Positions 43,420-51,553 of a stretch of 64,000 nt of DNA are shown here, piece after piece. The first letter of the stretch is position 1; each line of letters opens with the position of its first letter. The DNA lies in contig NZ_LNAL01000007.1 of the NCBI RefSeq assembly GCF_001483135.1, positions 744,001-808,000 of the forward strand. The letters are read 5' to 3'. The translations under genes and the position numbers were made by a program. The DNA is from Solirubrum puertoriconensis. GTDB taxonomy: Bacteria; Bacteroidota; Bacteroidia; Cytophagales; Hymenobacteraceae. The notes under the pieces are model-generated. The model saw nothing but the letters and a program-made list of their open reading frames with translations, searched no databases and was not told the origin of the DNA.

Positions 43420-44115
43420 ATGAGTTCCTCTCGCCGAATTGCTCCCTTGCTGGCGCCCTCGCTGCTGGCCGCCGATTTTGCCAATCTGCAAGCCGAAACT
43501 GCGCGCCTCGCCGGCAGCGCTGCCGACTGGCTGCACTGCGACATTATGGATGGCCGGTTTGTGCCGAATATCTCGTTCGGTATTCCGGTGCTCGAGGCCA
43601 TCAAGCGCCACGCCCAGCAGCCGCTTGATGTGCACCTCATGATTGAAGACCCGCAGAACTACCTAGAGGCCTTCCGCAATGCCGGCGCCGAAGTTATTAC
43701 GGTGCACTACGAAGCGTGCCCGCACCTGCACCGCGTAATTCAGCAAATCAAGAAGTTGGGTTGCCGCGCCGGTGTGGCCCTCAACCCGCACACGCCGGCC
43801 TGGGTGCTGCAGGATATCGCCGCCGATCTGGATTTGGTGTGCGTAATGTCGGTGAACCCCGGTTTCGGCGGGCAGAGCTTTATTCCGCATACGCTGCAAA
43901 AGGTAGCCGAGCTAAAAGAGCTGCTAACCGATTGCGGCTCCGAAGCCCTGATTGAGGTGGACGGCGGCGTAAACCAACAAAACGCCGTGCCGCTGGTTGA
44001 GGCCGGTGCCGATGTGCTGGTGGCTGGTTCGTTTGTGTTTAACTCGCCCGATCCGGTGGCTACGCTAGCCGATTTGCGCGCGCAGCTTACTGCCGCTATT
44101 ACCGCAAGTAATTAA
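43420..44115 (+). CDS. rpe: Ribulose-phosphate 3-epimerase
   Basis: 231 residues from the ATG at 43420. Interconverts ribulose 5-phosphate and xylulose 5-phosphate in the pentose phosphate pathway. Metal and catalytic residues are seen in APSLLAADFANL, LHCDIMDGRFVPNISFG (His, Asp), DVHLMIEDP, SVNPGFGGQSFI and EVDGGVNQQNA (Asp). The stop overlaps the start of the following TonB-dependent receptor gene by one base (TAATG). Confidence 0.95.
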   Translation: MSSSRRIAPLLAPSLLAADFANLQAETARLAGSAADWLHCDIMDGRFVPNISFGIPVLEAIKRHAQQPLDVHLMIEDPQNYLEAFRNAGAEVITVHYEACPHLHRVIQQIKKLGCRAGVALNPHTPAWVLQDIAADLDLVCVMSVNPGFGGQSFIPHTLQKVAELKELLTDCGSEALIEVDGGVNQQNAVPLVEAGADVLVAGSFVFNSPDPVATLADLRAQLTAAITASN

Positions 44116-46643
44116 TGGGCGTAAGTCGTCGTCGAAAGCACGTGTGGCCGGTAGTGGTGGTGCGAGGTTTATTGTGCTTGCCGGCCGCGGCTGCGGTATC
44201 CGTTACTGTGGGCTTTGCTCAGGAGCAGCCCGCCCTGCAGGTTGAGCTGAGCGGCACCGTATCCAATGCCGACGGCATGCCCATCGAGCAAGCGGCCGTG
44301 GCGGTGGTTGGCCAAGCAGGTGGCACCAACACCAACGATGCCGGCGAATTCCGGCTGACGGTAGCTCGCCCCACTAGCGGCCAGCCGTTGGTGTTGGTGG
44401 TGCGCCGCCTAGGTTACACCACGCTGCGCCGAACCATTCAGCCGCAAGACCTAACCGACGGCCGGGCAACCCTGCGGCTTACGCTGCAGAGCAGCGCCCG
44501 CACCATTGATAACGTAACCGTGCGGGGCCAACGCGGCGAAGACACGCGCGAGCAAATCAGCCTTACGCAGCTCGATCCGCGGGCCATTAAGGAAGTGCCT
44601 TCGGCGTTCGGCGACTTCAACAAGGTGCTCACGACGCTGCCCGGCGTAGTGGCCAACAACGAGCTGACGAGCACCTACTCCGTGCGCGGCGGTAACTACG
44701 ACGAAAACCTGGTTTACGTCAACGGCATCGAGATTTACCGGCCGTTTCTGGTGACGGCGGCGCAGCAGGAGGGCCTGAGTTTCGTGAACCCCGATTTGGT
44801 GGAGCGCGTCGATTTTACCTCGGGCGGCTGGCAGCCGCGCTTCGGCGATAAGCTGTCGTCGGTGCTCAACATCGAGTACAAGCAGCCGCAACGCAATGCT
44901 GCCTCCGTAACGGGGAGCTTGGTAGGCGGCGCGGCGCACGTCGAGTCGATTTCGAAATCGGGCCGGGTAAGCTACCTGGCCGGTGCGCGGTACAAAAATG
45001 CCCAGTACGTGCTTCGCTCGTTGCGCAGCGCGCAAGGCGCCTACGACCCTACCTTTATGGATGGGCAAGTGTACGTGCGGGCGGCCCTAGGTCCGCAAGA
45101 CGACCTGCAACGCACCAGTTTGGGGTTGTTAGCTTCGGCCGCGCGCAACAACTTTCGGTTCGCGCCCCAGAGTGGGCAGGTTACCTTCAGCACCGGTACC
45201 AACGAGTTTCAGCGCCTGTTTATCGGCTACGCCGGTTACGAGCGCATGCAGTACGATACGTACCAGGGCGGCCTCAACCTTACGCACCACTTCACGCCCA
45301 AACTCACCGGCGAGCTGATTGCCGGCGGCCTGCTTACCCGCGAGTGGGAGTTTCGGGATGTAGAGGCTGCGTACCGGCTGGCTGACATCGACCGCGACCC
45401 TAACTCACGCACCTTCAACCAAGCCGTGCGCCAGCGCGACGTAGGCTCGCGCTTCGACCACTCGCGCAACCGCCTCGATGCCTGGATTGCCAGCCTCGAA
45501 GCGCGCGGCACCTATCAGCCTTCGGAACGGCACACCCTGCGCTTTGGCGTGAAAGGCGGGCGCGAGAACATCGACGACCGTCTCGACGAATACACCTTCG
45601 TCGACTCGGCCGACTTTGTGCCGGTACAGCGCTTCACGCGCCTGCGTACCGATCTGAACCTGGAATCGGCGCGGGTGCAGGGCTACGGGCAGCATACCTG
45701 GCGGCTCGATTCGCTGCGGACGCTTACTTATGGTGTGCGTCTGCACTATTGGTCCGTCAACAACCAGCTCACGGTAAGCCCGCGGGTGCAGTACTCGGCC
45801 ATCAGCCGCCGCAACCCGCGGCTGTCGTACAAAGCGGCTACGGGCTTGTACTACCAGCCACCGTTTTACCGCGAGCTGCGCAACCAATTGGGCGTGCTCA
45901 ACCGCGAGTTGAAGGCGCAGCGCTCCGTGCATTTTATCGTCGGGAGCGAGTACCGCTTGAAAGCCGCCGGCCGGCCGTTTCAGCTCACTACCGAAGCTTA
46001 CTTCAAGTACCTCACCGACGTAATTCCGTACGACGTCGACAACGTGCGCTTGCGCTACTTCGGCCAAAACCTGGCCACGGCCTATGCGGCTGGGCTTGAT
46101 GCGCGGTTCAGCGGTGAGTTTGTGCGCGGGGCCGAGTCGTGGTTTAGCTTGGGCGTACTCACTACCCGCGAAAACCTGCGCGGCGATTTTATCACGCAGT
46201 ACGACTCCCTAGGTAACATCACCGGGCAAAAGGAAAAGGGCTACATCCGCCGACCCAGCGACCAACGCCTGAACCTTGGAATATTCTTTCAGGACCATTT
46301 GCCCGAAAACCCCTCGGTGCGCGGCTACGTGAACGTGGTGTTTGGTACGGGCTTGCCTTTTAGCCCGCCCGGCTTGCCCGAGCTGCGCGGTACCAGCAAG
46401 CTTACCCGCAGCTACAAGCGCGTCGACCTAGGTTTTTCCAAGGTTCTCAGTCTTCGCACCGATCAGCAGCGCAGCTTCTACGAACCCGAAAGCATCTGGA
46501 TGGGCCTGGAAATTCTGAATGTGCTGGCCGCTAACAACGTGGCAGGCTACAGCTACATTCAGGATCTGAACGGGACTACATACGGCGTACCCAATTACCT
46601 TTCGCAGCGCGTTATCAACCTGCGGGTAATTGCCCGTTTTTAA
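44115..46643 (+). CDS. TonB-dependent receptor with carboxypeptidase-like domain
   Basis: 842 residues. A signal peptide (VVVRGLLCLPAAAAVSVTVGFAQ), a carboxypeptidase regulatory-like domain (VELSGTVSNADGMPIEQAAV), a plug domain (SAFGDFNKVLTTLPGVVANN; YSVRGGNYDENLVYVNGIEI) and a 22-strand-type barrel ending VINLRVIARF with terminal Phe. No SusD partner is adjacent, so this is not a SusCD polysaccharide pair; it resembles single receptors for metals or other small ligands. Translational coupling with rpe through the TAATG overlap is odd for such unrelated functions. Substrate unknown. Confidence 0.9.
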   Translation: MGVSRRRKHVWPVVVVRGLLCLPAAAAVSVTVGFAQEQPALQVELSGTVSNADGMPIEQAAVAVVGQAGGTNTNDAGEFRLTVARPTSGQPLVLVVRRLGYTTLRRTIQPQDLTDGRATLRLTLQSSARTIDNVTVRGQRGEDTREQISLTQLDPRAIKEVPSAFGDFNKVLTTLPGVVANNELTSTYSVRGGNYDENLVYVNGIEIYRPFLVTAAQQEGLSFVNPDLVERVDFTSGGWQPRFGDKLSSVLNIEYKQPQRNAASVTGSLVGGAAHVESISKSGRVSYLAGARYKNAQYVLRSLRSAQGAYDPTFMDGQVYVRAALGPQDDLQRTSLGLLASAARNNFRFAPQSGQVTFSTGTNEFQRLFIGYAGYERMQYDTYQGGLNLTHHFTPKLTGELIAGGLLTREWEFRDVEAAYRLADIDRDPNSRTFNQAVRQRDVGSRFDHSRNRLDAWIASLEARGTYQPSERHTLRFGVKGGRENIDDRLDEYTFVDSADFVPVQRFTRLRTDLNLESARVQGYGQHTWRLDSLRTLTYGVRLHYWSVNNQLTVSPRVQYSAISRRNPRLSYKAATGLYYQPPFYRELRNQLGVLNRELKAQRSVHFIVGSEYRLKAAGRPFQLTTEAYFKYLTDVIPYDVDNVRLRYFGQNLATAYAAGLDARFSGEFVRGAESWFSLGVLTTRENLRGDFITQYDSLGNITGQKEKGYIRRPSDQRLNLGIFFQDHLPENPSVRGYVNVVFGTGLPFSPPGLPELRGTSKLTRSYKRVDLGFSKVLSLRTDQQRSFYEPESIWMGLEILNVLAANNVAGYSYIQDLNGTTYGVPNYLSQRVINLRVIARF

Positions 46644-46666
46644 GCCGAACCAGAAAGGCTACTCAC

Positions 46667-46695
46667 AAAAAAAGGCCGCACAAGCGGCCTTTTTT
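46667..46695. terminator. Bidirectional terminator between the receptor and DUF2911 genes
   Basis: AAAAAAAGGCCGC (46667-46679) pairs with GCGGCCTTTTTT (46684-46695), 4-base loop. Serves both converging genes. Confidence 0.9.
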
Positions 46696-46715
46696 ATGCT
46701 ACCTACAAAGGGCGG

Positions 46716-47576
46716 TTAGTACGCCTTCGACTGCCACTCCGTAAGAGCGAGCCGCATGTTGGGCAGTTGAGTTTTAAACGACTCGTCGTCTTTGTCGCCC
46801 ATTTTGATGGCGCGACGGGCAATTTCAACGGCCGATAGGTAATCTTCTTTTTGCGCCATTAGGCGAGCCTTCAGCCAATTATTCGTGTAGCTGTCGTTAA
46901 GCTCAATGGCGCGGTTGATGTACTTCAGGGCTAGCTCAGCCTCCAAACGATTTTGAATCAGGTAGTCGGCGGCTTGCGCCAGTAGCTGCGGATCATTGGG
47001 ACGCTCGGTAAGGGCCGCTTGCATGGCATTCAGCACCTTGGCGTGCACGTTGGTGCGGATGGTAACCGAAATGGTTTTTTCTTCCCACGACAGGTTAAGC
47101 TTGGCCGAGTTAGCGCGTACATCAGAAAACCAGTACATCAAGGTTTCGCGCATCGGGCTTTGCTCGGGCATCACGGGTACACGTAATTGGTCGTCTTTGG
47201 CATCGTAGCCCTCCGAGCCCCAATGGGTGGTTACCTTGTTCAGGATAAATTGCCAATCGTGCTCGGCCGAAGGCAGCATGTAAAGCGAGTATTTGCCTGC
47301 GGGTACCGTTTTGTTGCCAATGCGCACCGAGTCGGAAAACGAGATGATCGTATTCTCGTTGGCACCCGCCCGCCACACTTGGTCGTAGGGTACCAGCTGG
47401 CCCCAAATGGCCCGGTTGCGCACCGCGGGGGTATGGTAGTCGACGGTTATTTCGGTAAGACCTACTGTCTGGCTAATCAAAGCATGAGGGCTGGCCTGGG
47501 GCAGGGTAAACTGCTGCGCCTGCGCAACCGATAAACACAACACAAAAGCCAGAAAAAAACAAATAACGCGCGACAT
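46716..47576 (-). CDS. DUF2911 secreted protein with TPR-like tail
   Basis: 286 residues from the ATG at 47576 (MSRVICFFLAFVLCLSVAQAQ, a signal peptide). The DUF2911 signatures are clear: QTVGLTEITVDYHTPAVRNR, LVPYDQVWRAGANENT and GKYSLYMLPS. The C-terminal 90 residues carry TPR-like helices (AADYLIQNRLEAELALKYIN). Function is not known; the family is widespread in Bacteroidota periplasm. Faces away from the his operon. Confidence 0.9.
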   Translation of the reverse strand: MSRVICFFLAFVLCLSVAQAQQFTLPQASPHALISQTVGLTEITVDYHTPAVRNRAIWGQLVPYDQVWRAGANENTIISFSDSVRIGNKTVPAGKYSLYMLPSAEHDWQFILNKVTTHWGSEGYDAKDDQLRVPVMPEQSPMRETLMYWFSDVRANSAKLNLSWEEKTISVTIRTNVHAKVLNAMQAALTERPNDPQLLAQAADYLIQNRLEAELALKYINRAIELNDSYTNNWLKARLMAQKEDYLSAVEIARRAIKMGDKDDESFKTQLPNMRLALTEWQSKAY

Positions 47577-47714
47577 AAGCTGATGCAGGAGGTGGGGTAG
47601 CAACGTTCGGAGCGAGGTTTATAGTGCCAAGATACGACAAGCCAAAAGGGCCAGGGTTTAAAACCACATCATCATGTGGGAGTTAAATTGTATGAACCCG
47701 GTAAAAATCGGCTC

Positions 47715-47744
47715 TTGCGAAAATCATTCCGGTGTTTACCTTTG
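47715..47744 (+). promoter_or_regulatory. Histidine operon promoter
   Basis: TTG (47715-47717), 19-base spacer, TACCTTTG (47737-47744). This complete match predicts a transcript start near 47750, 14 bases before the leader peptide ATG and about 310 bases before hisG. Confidence 0.7.
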
Positions 47745-47763
47745 CGCAACTCATCCCTGCCGC

Positions 47764-47877
47764 ATGCCCCTAGCTGCTTTATTGCGCACCACCTTGTTGC
47801 CGGTTGCCCCACATTGGGCTGCTGCACACGGGCATGCTGGCCACCATCACCACCATTCCTCCACGGGAGAGGAATAA
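47764..47877 (+). CDS. Histidine operon leader peptide (HisL-like)
   Basis: 37 codons from ATG 47764 to TAA 47877. The peptide contains eight His, five consecutive (residues 27-31, codons at 47842-47856) in the context HGHAGHHHHHSST. Placed just after a consensus promoter and before hisG, it is built like the E. coli hisL peptide: ribosomes would stall over the His run when charged tRNA-His is scarce. It is not homologous in sequence to E. coli HisL apart from the His run. The longer frame from 47674 begins before the predicted transcript start and is not used. Confidence 0.82.
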   Translation: MPLAALLRTTLLPVAPHWAAAHGHAGHHHHHSSTGEE

Positions 47878-48020
47878 ACTACGTATAAGTGTTCGGCTAC
47901 GGTCCGAACCTACGTCGCCCCAGCCGGTTTGGTCATTGCGTAATCCACCTAGGATTGGCAGCTCCGGCACCCCTTTTCATTTTCTGGCGTTCTGCGTACT
48001 TGTGCAGCCGTAGCGGCTGC
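47856..48020 (+). promoter_or_regulatory. his attenuator region
   Basis: Hairpins in order: TTCCTC/GAGGAA (47856-47861, 47869-47874) at the end of the His run; ACGTA/TACGT (47881-47885, 47911-47915) enclosing GTTCGG/CCGAAC (47891-47896, 47904-47909); and GCAGCCG/CGGCTGC (48004-48010, 48014-48020) followed by a T-containing stretch. CAGCCG at 47921-47926 can pair with CGGCTG of the last stem, a possible alternative to the terminator-like hairpin. The T-tract is interrupted, so termination strength is uncertain. Confidence 0.55.
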
Positions 48021-48057
48021 TTGCTGGCGTCATTCCCGTTGTTACTGTTTCTTGTTC

Positions 48058-48909
48058 ATGATCCGTCTGGCCATCCAGAAATCGGGCCGCCTCAGCGAAG
48101 ACTCTTTGTCGTTGATTCGCGAGTGTGGCATTAGCTTCGTTAGCAGCTCGTACAAGCTCAAAACCGAAGCCACCAATTTCCCCCTCGAAATTCTTTACCT
48201 GCGCGACGACGACATTCCCGGCTACGTGCAGGACGGCGTAGCCGACCTCGGCGTGGTAGGCCAGAACGTGCTGGTTGAAGCCGGCCTGCCCGAGCTGGAG
48301 GTGGAACCCCTAGGTTTCAGCAAGTGCCGCTTGTCGTTGGCAGTGCCGCGCGGCGAGGCCTATGCATCGGTAGCCGATTTGCAGGGCAAGAACATTGCAA
48401 CCTCGTACCCGCAAATCCTGGGTACTTACCTGGCGGGCCACGGCGTACAGGCCAATCTGCACACCATCAGCGGCTCGGTGGAAATTGCCCCGAGCATCGG
48501 GCTGGCCGACGCCATCTGCGACATCGTTTCGTCGGGCTCGACGCTGCTGGGCAATGGCCTGCGCGAAGTAGAAACCGTGTTTCGCTCCGAAGCCGTGCTG
48601 ATTGCCAACCGCTCGTTGTCGGCCGAGAAGCAGAACCTGCTGGAGCAGCTGCAATTCCGGATGCAGGCCGTGCGCCGCGCCCGTCGCAACAAGTACATCG
48701 TGCTGAACGCGCCCGTGGCGTCGCTCGATGCCGTGAAGGCACTGCTGCCCGGTATCAAGTCGCCTACCGTAACGCCGTTGGCCGAGCAAGGCTGGGTGTC
48801 GGTGCAGTCGGTGGTGAATGAGGACGACTTTTGGCATGTTACCGATCAGCTGAAAGCCGTTGGTGCCGAAGGCATTCTGGTGCTGCCCATCGAGAAAATG
48901 ATCAGCTAG
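48058..48909 (+). CDS. hisG: ATP phosphoribosyltransferase, long form
   Basis: 283 residues from the ATG at 48058 (MIRLAIQKSGRLSEDSL). First, feedback-controlled step of histidine synthesis: ATP plus PRPP. The two periplasmic-binding-like lobes are seen (GYVQDGVADLGVVGQNVL; GSVEIAPSIGLADAICDIVSSGSTL, the PRPP loop), and the last 75 residues are the HisG C-terminal regulatory domain (SPTVTPLAEQGWVSVQSVV), so no HisZ is needed. Leads the his operon behind a leader peptide. Confidence 0.96.
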   Translation: MIRLAIQKSGRLSEDSLSLIRECGISFVSSSYKLKTEATNFPLEILYLRDDDIPGYVQDGVADLGVVGQNVLVEAGLPELEVEPLGFSKCRLSLAVPRGEAYASVADLQGKNIATSYPQILGTYLAGHGVQANLHTISGSVEIAPSIGLADAICDIVSSGSTLLGNGLREVETVFRSEAVLIANRSLSAEKQNLLEQLQFRMQAVRRARRNKYIVLNAPVASLDAVKALLPGIKSPTVTPLAEQGWVSVQSVVNEDDFWHVTDQLKAVGAEGILVLPIEKMIS

Positions 48910-49037
48910 TAGTGCTTATGCCTTAGCTGAATCGGGATTGAGCGGGTATGTGTTGCCAAGTGCACCTAGCCCGTTACGATAATCCTCAAGTGCTAAGCCC
49001 TAACACCAGAAGCCTACTACTACCAAAGCCCTAACAG

Positions 49038-50333
49038 ATGCAAATCATACAATATCCTTCGCCGACTGAGTGGACTGCTTTGCAGCAGCGCCCGGCCCAA
49101 GGCGAAGCGAAGCAGGTGGAGCAGCGGGTGCGCGAAATCTTCGACGATGTGCGCCAGCGTGGCGACGAGGCCCTGCTGCACTACGCCGCCGTGCTCGATG
49201 GCGCAGCCCTAGGTAGCTTGCGCGTATCGCCCGAAGAAGTACGCGCCGCCATTGCCCAGGTACCCGCCGACTTGCAGGCCGCCATCCGGCAGGCTTACCA
49301 GAACATCGAACGATTCCACTCGGCCCAGCGCGAGAGCGAGCTACGCCTCGAAACCATGCCCGGCGTGGAGTGCTGGCGCCGCTCGGTGCCAGTGCAGCGC
49401 GTGGGCTTGTACATCCCAGGCGGCACGGCGCCGCTGTTCAGCACCTTGCTGATGCTCGGCGTACCCGCTCGCTTGGCTGGTTGCCCCGAAATCGTATTGT
49501 GCACGCCTCCCAGCAAAGATGGCTCCATCAACCCCGTGATTCTGTTCACGGCGGAGCTGCTGGGTATTGACACCATTATCAAAGCCGGCGGCGCCCAAGC
49601 CGTGGCCGCCCTTACTGGTGGTACCACCAGCGTACCTGCCGTCGATAAAATCTTTGGCCCCGGCAACCGCTACGTAACGGCCGCCAAGCAACTCGCCGCC
49701 CAGCGCGGGGTGGCCATTGATATGCCGGCCGGCCCTTCGGAAGTGCTGGTAATAGCCGATGAAACCGCCAACCCCGTGTTTGTAGCGGCCGACTTGCTCA
49801 GCCAAGCCGAGCACGGCCCCGATTCGCAAGTAGTGCTGCTTTCGAACTCGCCGCGCGTACTCGAGCAAGTAACCGCCGAGGTACAACGCCAGCTCACCGA
49901 ACTACCCCGCCAGGAAGTAGCCGCCCTGGCCCTGCGGGAGAGCCGCGCCATTCTGCTGCGCACCCCCGAGGAAATGCTGCTGTTCTCGAACCAATATGCA
50001 CCCGAGCACCTGATTCTGGCCGTTGACAATGCCGAAGCTATGGCCGCGGGCGTTACCAGCGCCGGCTCGGTGTTCCTAGGTCACCTCACGCCTGAAGCGG
50101 CCGGCGACTACGCCTCGGGTACCAATCACACGCTGCCCACCAACGGCTATGCCCGCAACTACAGCGGCGTGTCGCTCGATTCGTTTGTGAAGAAAATCAC
50201 CTTCCAGCGCATCACGCCGGCGGGGCTGCGGGCCCTAGGTCCGGTGGTGGAAGCCATGGCCGAGGCGGAGGGCTTGCGCGCCCACGCTCGCGCCGTGACG
50301 CTGCGCCTGGAAGCAATCAACAATCAACAATGA
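49038..50333 (+). CDS. hisD: Histidinol dehydrogenase
   Basis: 431 residues. NAD-dependent, zinc-containing enzyme for the last two steps of the pathway. Signatures: YIPGGTAPLFSTLLMLGVPA, GAQAVAALTGGTTSVPAVDK, GPGNRYVTAAK, DLLSQAEHGPDSQVVL and FLGHLTPEAAGDYASGTNHTLPT (catalytic Glu/His region). The last codons (INNQQ) and stop lie inside an AATCAACAATG-type repeat, so the C-terminus may have been overwritten by the repeat. 128 bases separate it from hisG. Confidence 0.95.
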   Translation: MQIIQYPSPTEWTALQQRPAQGEAKQVEQRVREIFDDVRQRGDEALLHYAAVLDGAALGSLRVSPEEVRAAIAQVPADLQAAIRQAYQNIERFHSAQRESELRLETMPGVECWRRSVPVQRVGLYIPGGTAPLFSTLLMLGVPARLAGCPEIVLCTPPSKDGSINPVILFTAELLGIDTIIKAGGAQAVAALTGGTTSVPAVDKIFGPGNRYVTAAKQLAAQRGVAIDMPAGPSEVLVIADETANPVFVAADLLSQAEHGPDSQVVLLSNSPRVLEQVTAEVQRQLTELPRQEVAALALRESRAILLRTPEEMLLFSNQYAPEHLILAVDNAEAMAAGVTSAGSVFLGHLTPEAAGDYASGTNHTLPTNGYARNYSGVSLDSFVKKITFQRITPAGLRALGPVVEAMAEAEGLRAHARAVTLRLEAINNQQ

Positions 50334-50409
50334 GCAATGAACAGTTATTAATGCTGAGAACCGTCGGTAGCGCCCCGCTCACAGCATTGTCATTGTTCAT
50401 TGATAATTG
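50315..50409. repeat. Imperfect palindrome across the hisD-hisC junction
   Basis: The left side is AATCAACAATCAACAATGAG with following CAATGAAC and AATGCTG (to about 50355); the right side is CAGCATTGTCATTGTTCATTG with TGATAATTGA (50382-50409). AATGCTG/CAGCATT pair exactly; the rest pairs imperfectly. It begins inside the hisD coding end. Confidence 0.6.
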
Positions 50410-50415
50410 ACCCCA

Positions 50416-51462
50416 ATGAACCTCGACTCACTTATACGGCCCAACATCCGGGCTATGAAACCATACGCATCGGCCCGCGACGAATTTCAAGGCACGGCGC
50501 AGGTAATGCTCGATGCCAACGAAAACAGCCTGGGCTCGGTAGGTCCGCAGGCATTCAACCGCTATCCCGATCCGCTGCAGCGTGAGGTGAAAGCCGAAGT
50601 AGCCAAGCTGAAGCACGTTCGACCCGAGCAGATCTTTCTGGGCAACGGCTCCGACGAAGCCATCGACTTGCTGCTGCGCCTTACCTGCGTACCCGGCCAC
50701 GACAGCATTGCCATTCTGCCGCCCACCTACGGCATGTACGAGGTAGCCGCCAACCTCAACGATGTTGCCATTGAGCGTATCCCGCTCACGGCCGACTTCC
50801 AGCTTTCGGCCGAGGCTATTAATAAGGTGTTGGCATCGGAGGCGAAAGTGGTATTCCTATGCTCGCCCAACAACCCCACCGGCAACCTGCTGCACCAAGA
50901 GGCCATCGAGCAAATTCTGCACGGCTTCCGCGGGATTGTGGTAGTGGATGAAGCATACATCGATTTTGCCGATGCCCCGAGCTGGACAACCCGCCTCGAC
51001 GAGTTTGCTAACCTGGTGGTGCTGCAAACCTTCTCGAAGGCCTGGGGCATGGCCGGCCTGCGCCTAGGTATGGCCTTCGCCTCGGCCGAGCTCATCGGCT
51101 ACCTCAACAAGATTAAGCCTCCATATAATATATCGGAGGCTACGCAGCAGCACGCCTTAGCTGGCTTGCGCGATGCCGGTCGCTTCGAGCAGATGCGACA
51201 GGAGCTGCTGACCGGCCGCGAGTGGCTGCAGCAGCAGTTGCCCGCAGTAGGCATTGTGGAAGAAGTTTTTCCGTCCGATGCCAACTTCTTGCTTGTGCGC
51301 TTCCGGACGGATGCCACGGCCGTGTACGAGTACCTGCTGAGCAAAGGCATTGTGGTGCGCAACCGTACCACCCAGCCCGGCTGCGCCGGCTGCCTGCGCC
51401 TTACGGTGGGTACGCCCGCCGAGAACGAGCAGCTTCTCCAAGCCCTGCAGCAATACGCCTAG
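50416..51462 (+). CDS. hisC: Histidinol-phosphate aminotransferase
   Basis: 348 residues from the ATG at 50416. PLP enzyme converting imidazole-acetol phosphate to histidinol phosphate. Seen: MLDANENSLG (HisC hallmark), FLGNGSDEAIDLLLR, CSPNNPTGNLL, VVDEAYIDFA, and the PLP lysine in VLQTFSKAWGMAGLRLGMA. A TTG nine bases upstream could extend it by three residues. The stop codon is part of a CCTAGG. Confidence 0.95.
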   Translation: MNLDSLIRPNIRAMKPYASARDEFQGTAQVMLDANENSLGSVGPQAFNRYPDPLQREVKAEVAKLKHVRPEQIFLGNGSDEAIDLLLRLTCVPGHDSIAILPPTYGMYEVAANLNDVAIERIPLTADFQLSAEAINKVLASEAKVVFLCSPNNPTGNLLHQEAIEQILHGFRGIVVVDEAYIDFADAPSWTTRLDEFANLVVLQTFSKAWGMAGLRLGMAFASAELIGYLNKIKPPYNISEATQQHALAGLRDAGRFEQMRQELLTGREWLQQQLPAVGIVEEVFPSDANFLLVRFRTDATAVYEYLLSKGIVVRNRTTQPGCAGCLRLTVGTPAENEQLLQALQQYA

Positions 51463-51468
51463 GTACCT

Positions 51469-51503
51469 AAAGCCGCCCGGTTGCCAATGAGCTGGGCGGC
51501 TTT
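51469..51503 (+). terminator. Terminator-like hairpin inside the his operon (hisC-hisB)
   Basis: AAAGCCGCCC (51469-51478) pairs perfectly with GGGCGGCTTT (51494-51503); a short T-containing tail follows. Either a partial terminator or an mRNA-processing/stability element. Confidence 0.55.
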
Positions 51504-51553
51504 GTTCATTTAACAACCCCATAACGCGAGGCTCTTGGTCTCGCGCCCTTCAC

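Noticed and set aside
44115-46643. SusC/SusD polysaccharide-utilisation pair
   Set aside because: The receptor has no SusD-like lipoprotein next to it and no glycoside hydrolase neighbours.
47674-47763. Longer version of the his leader peptide
   Set aside because: It would begin upstream of the predicted promoter, so it is not on the transcript; the His-rich part starts at ATG 47764.
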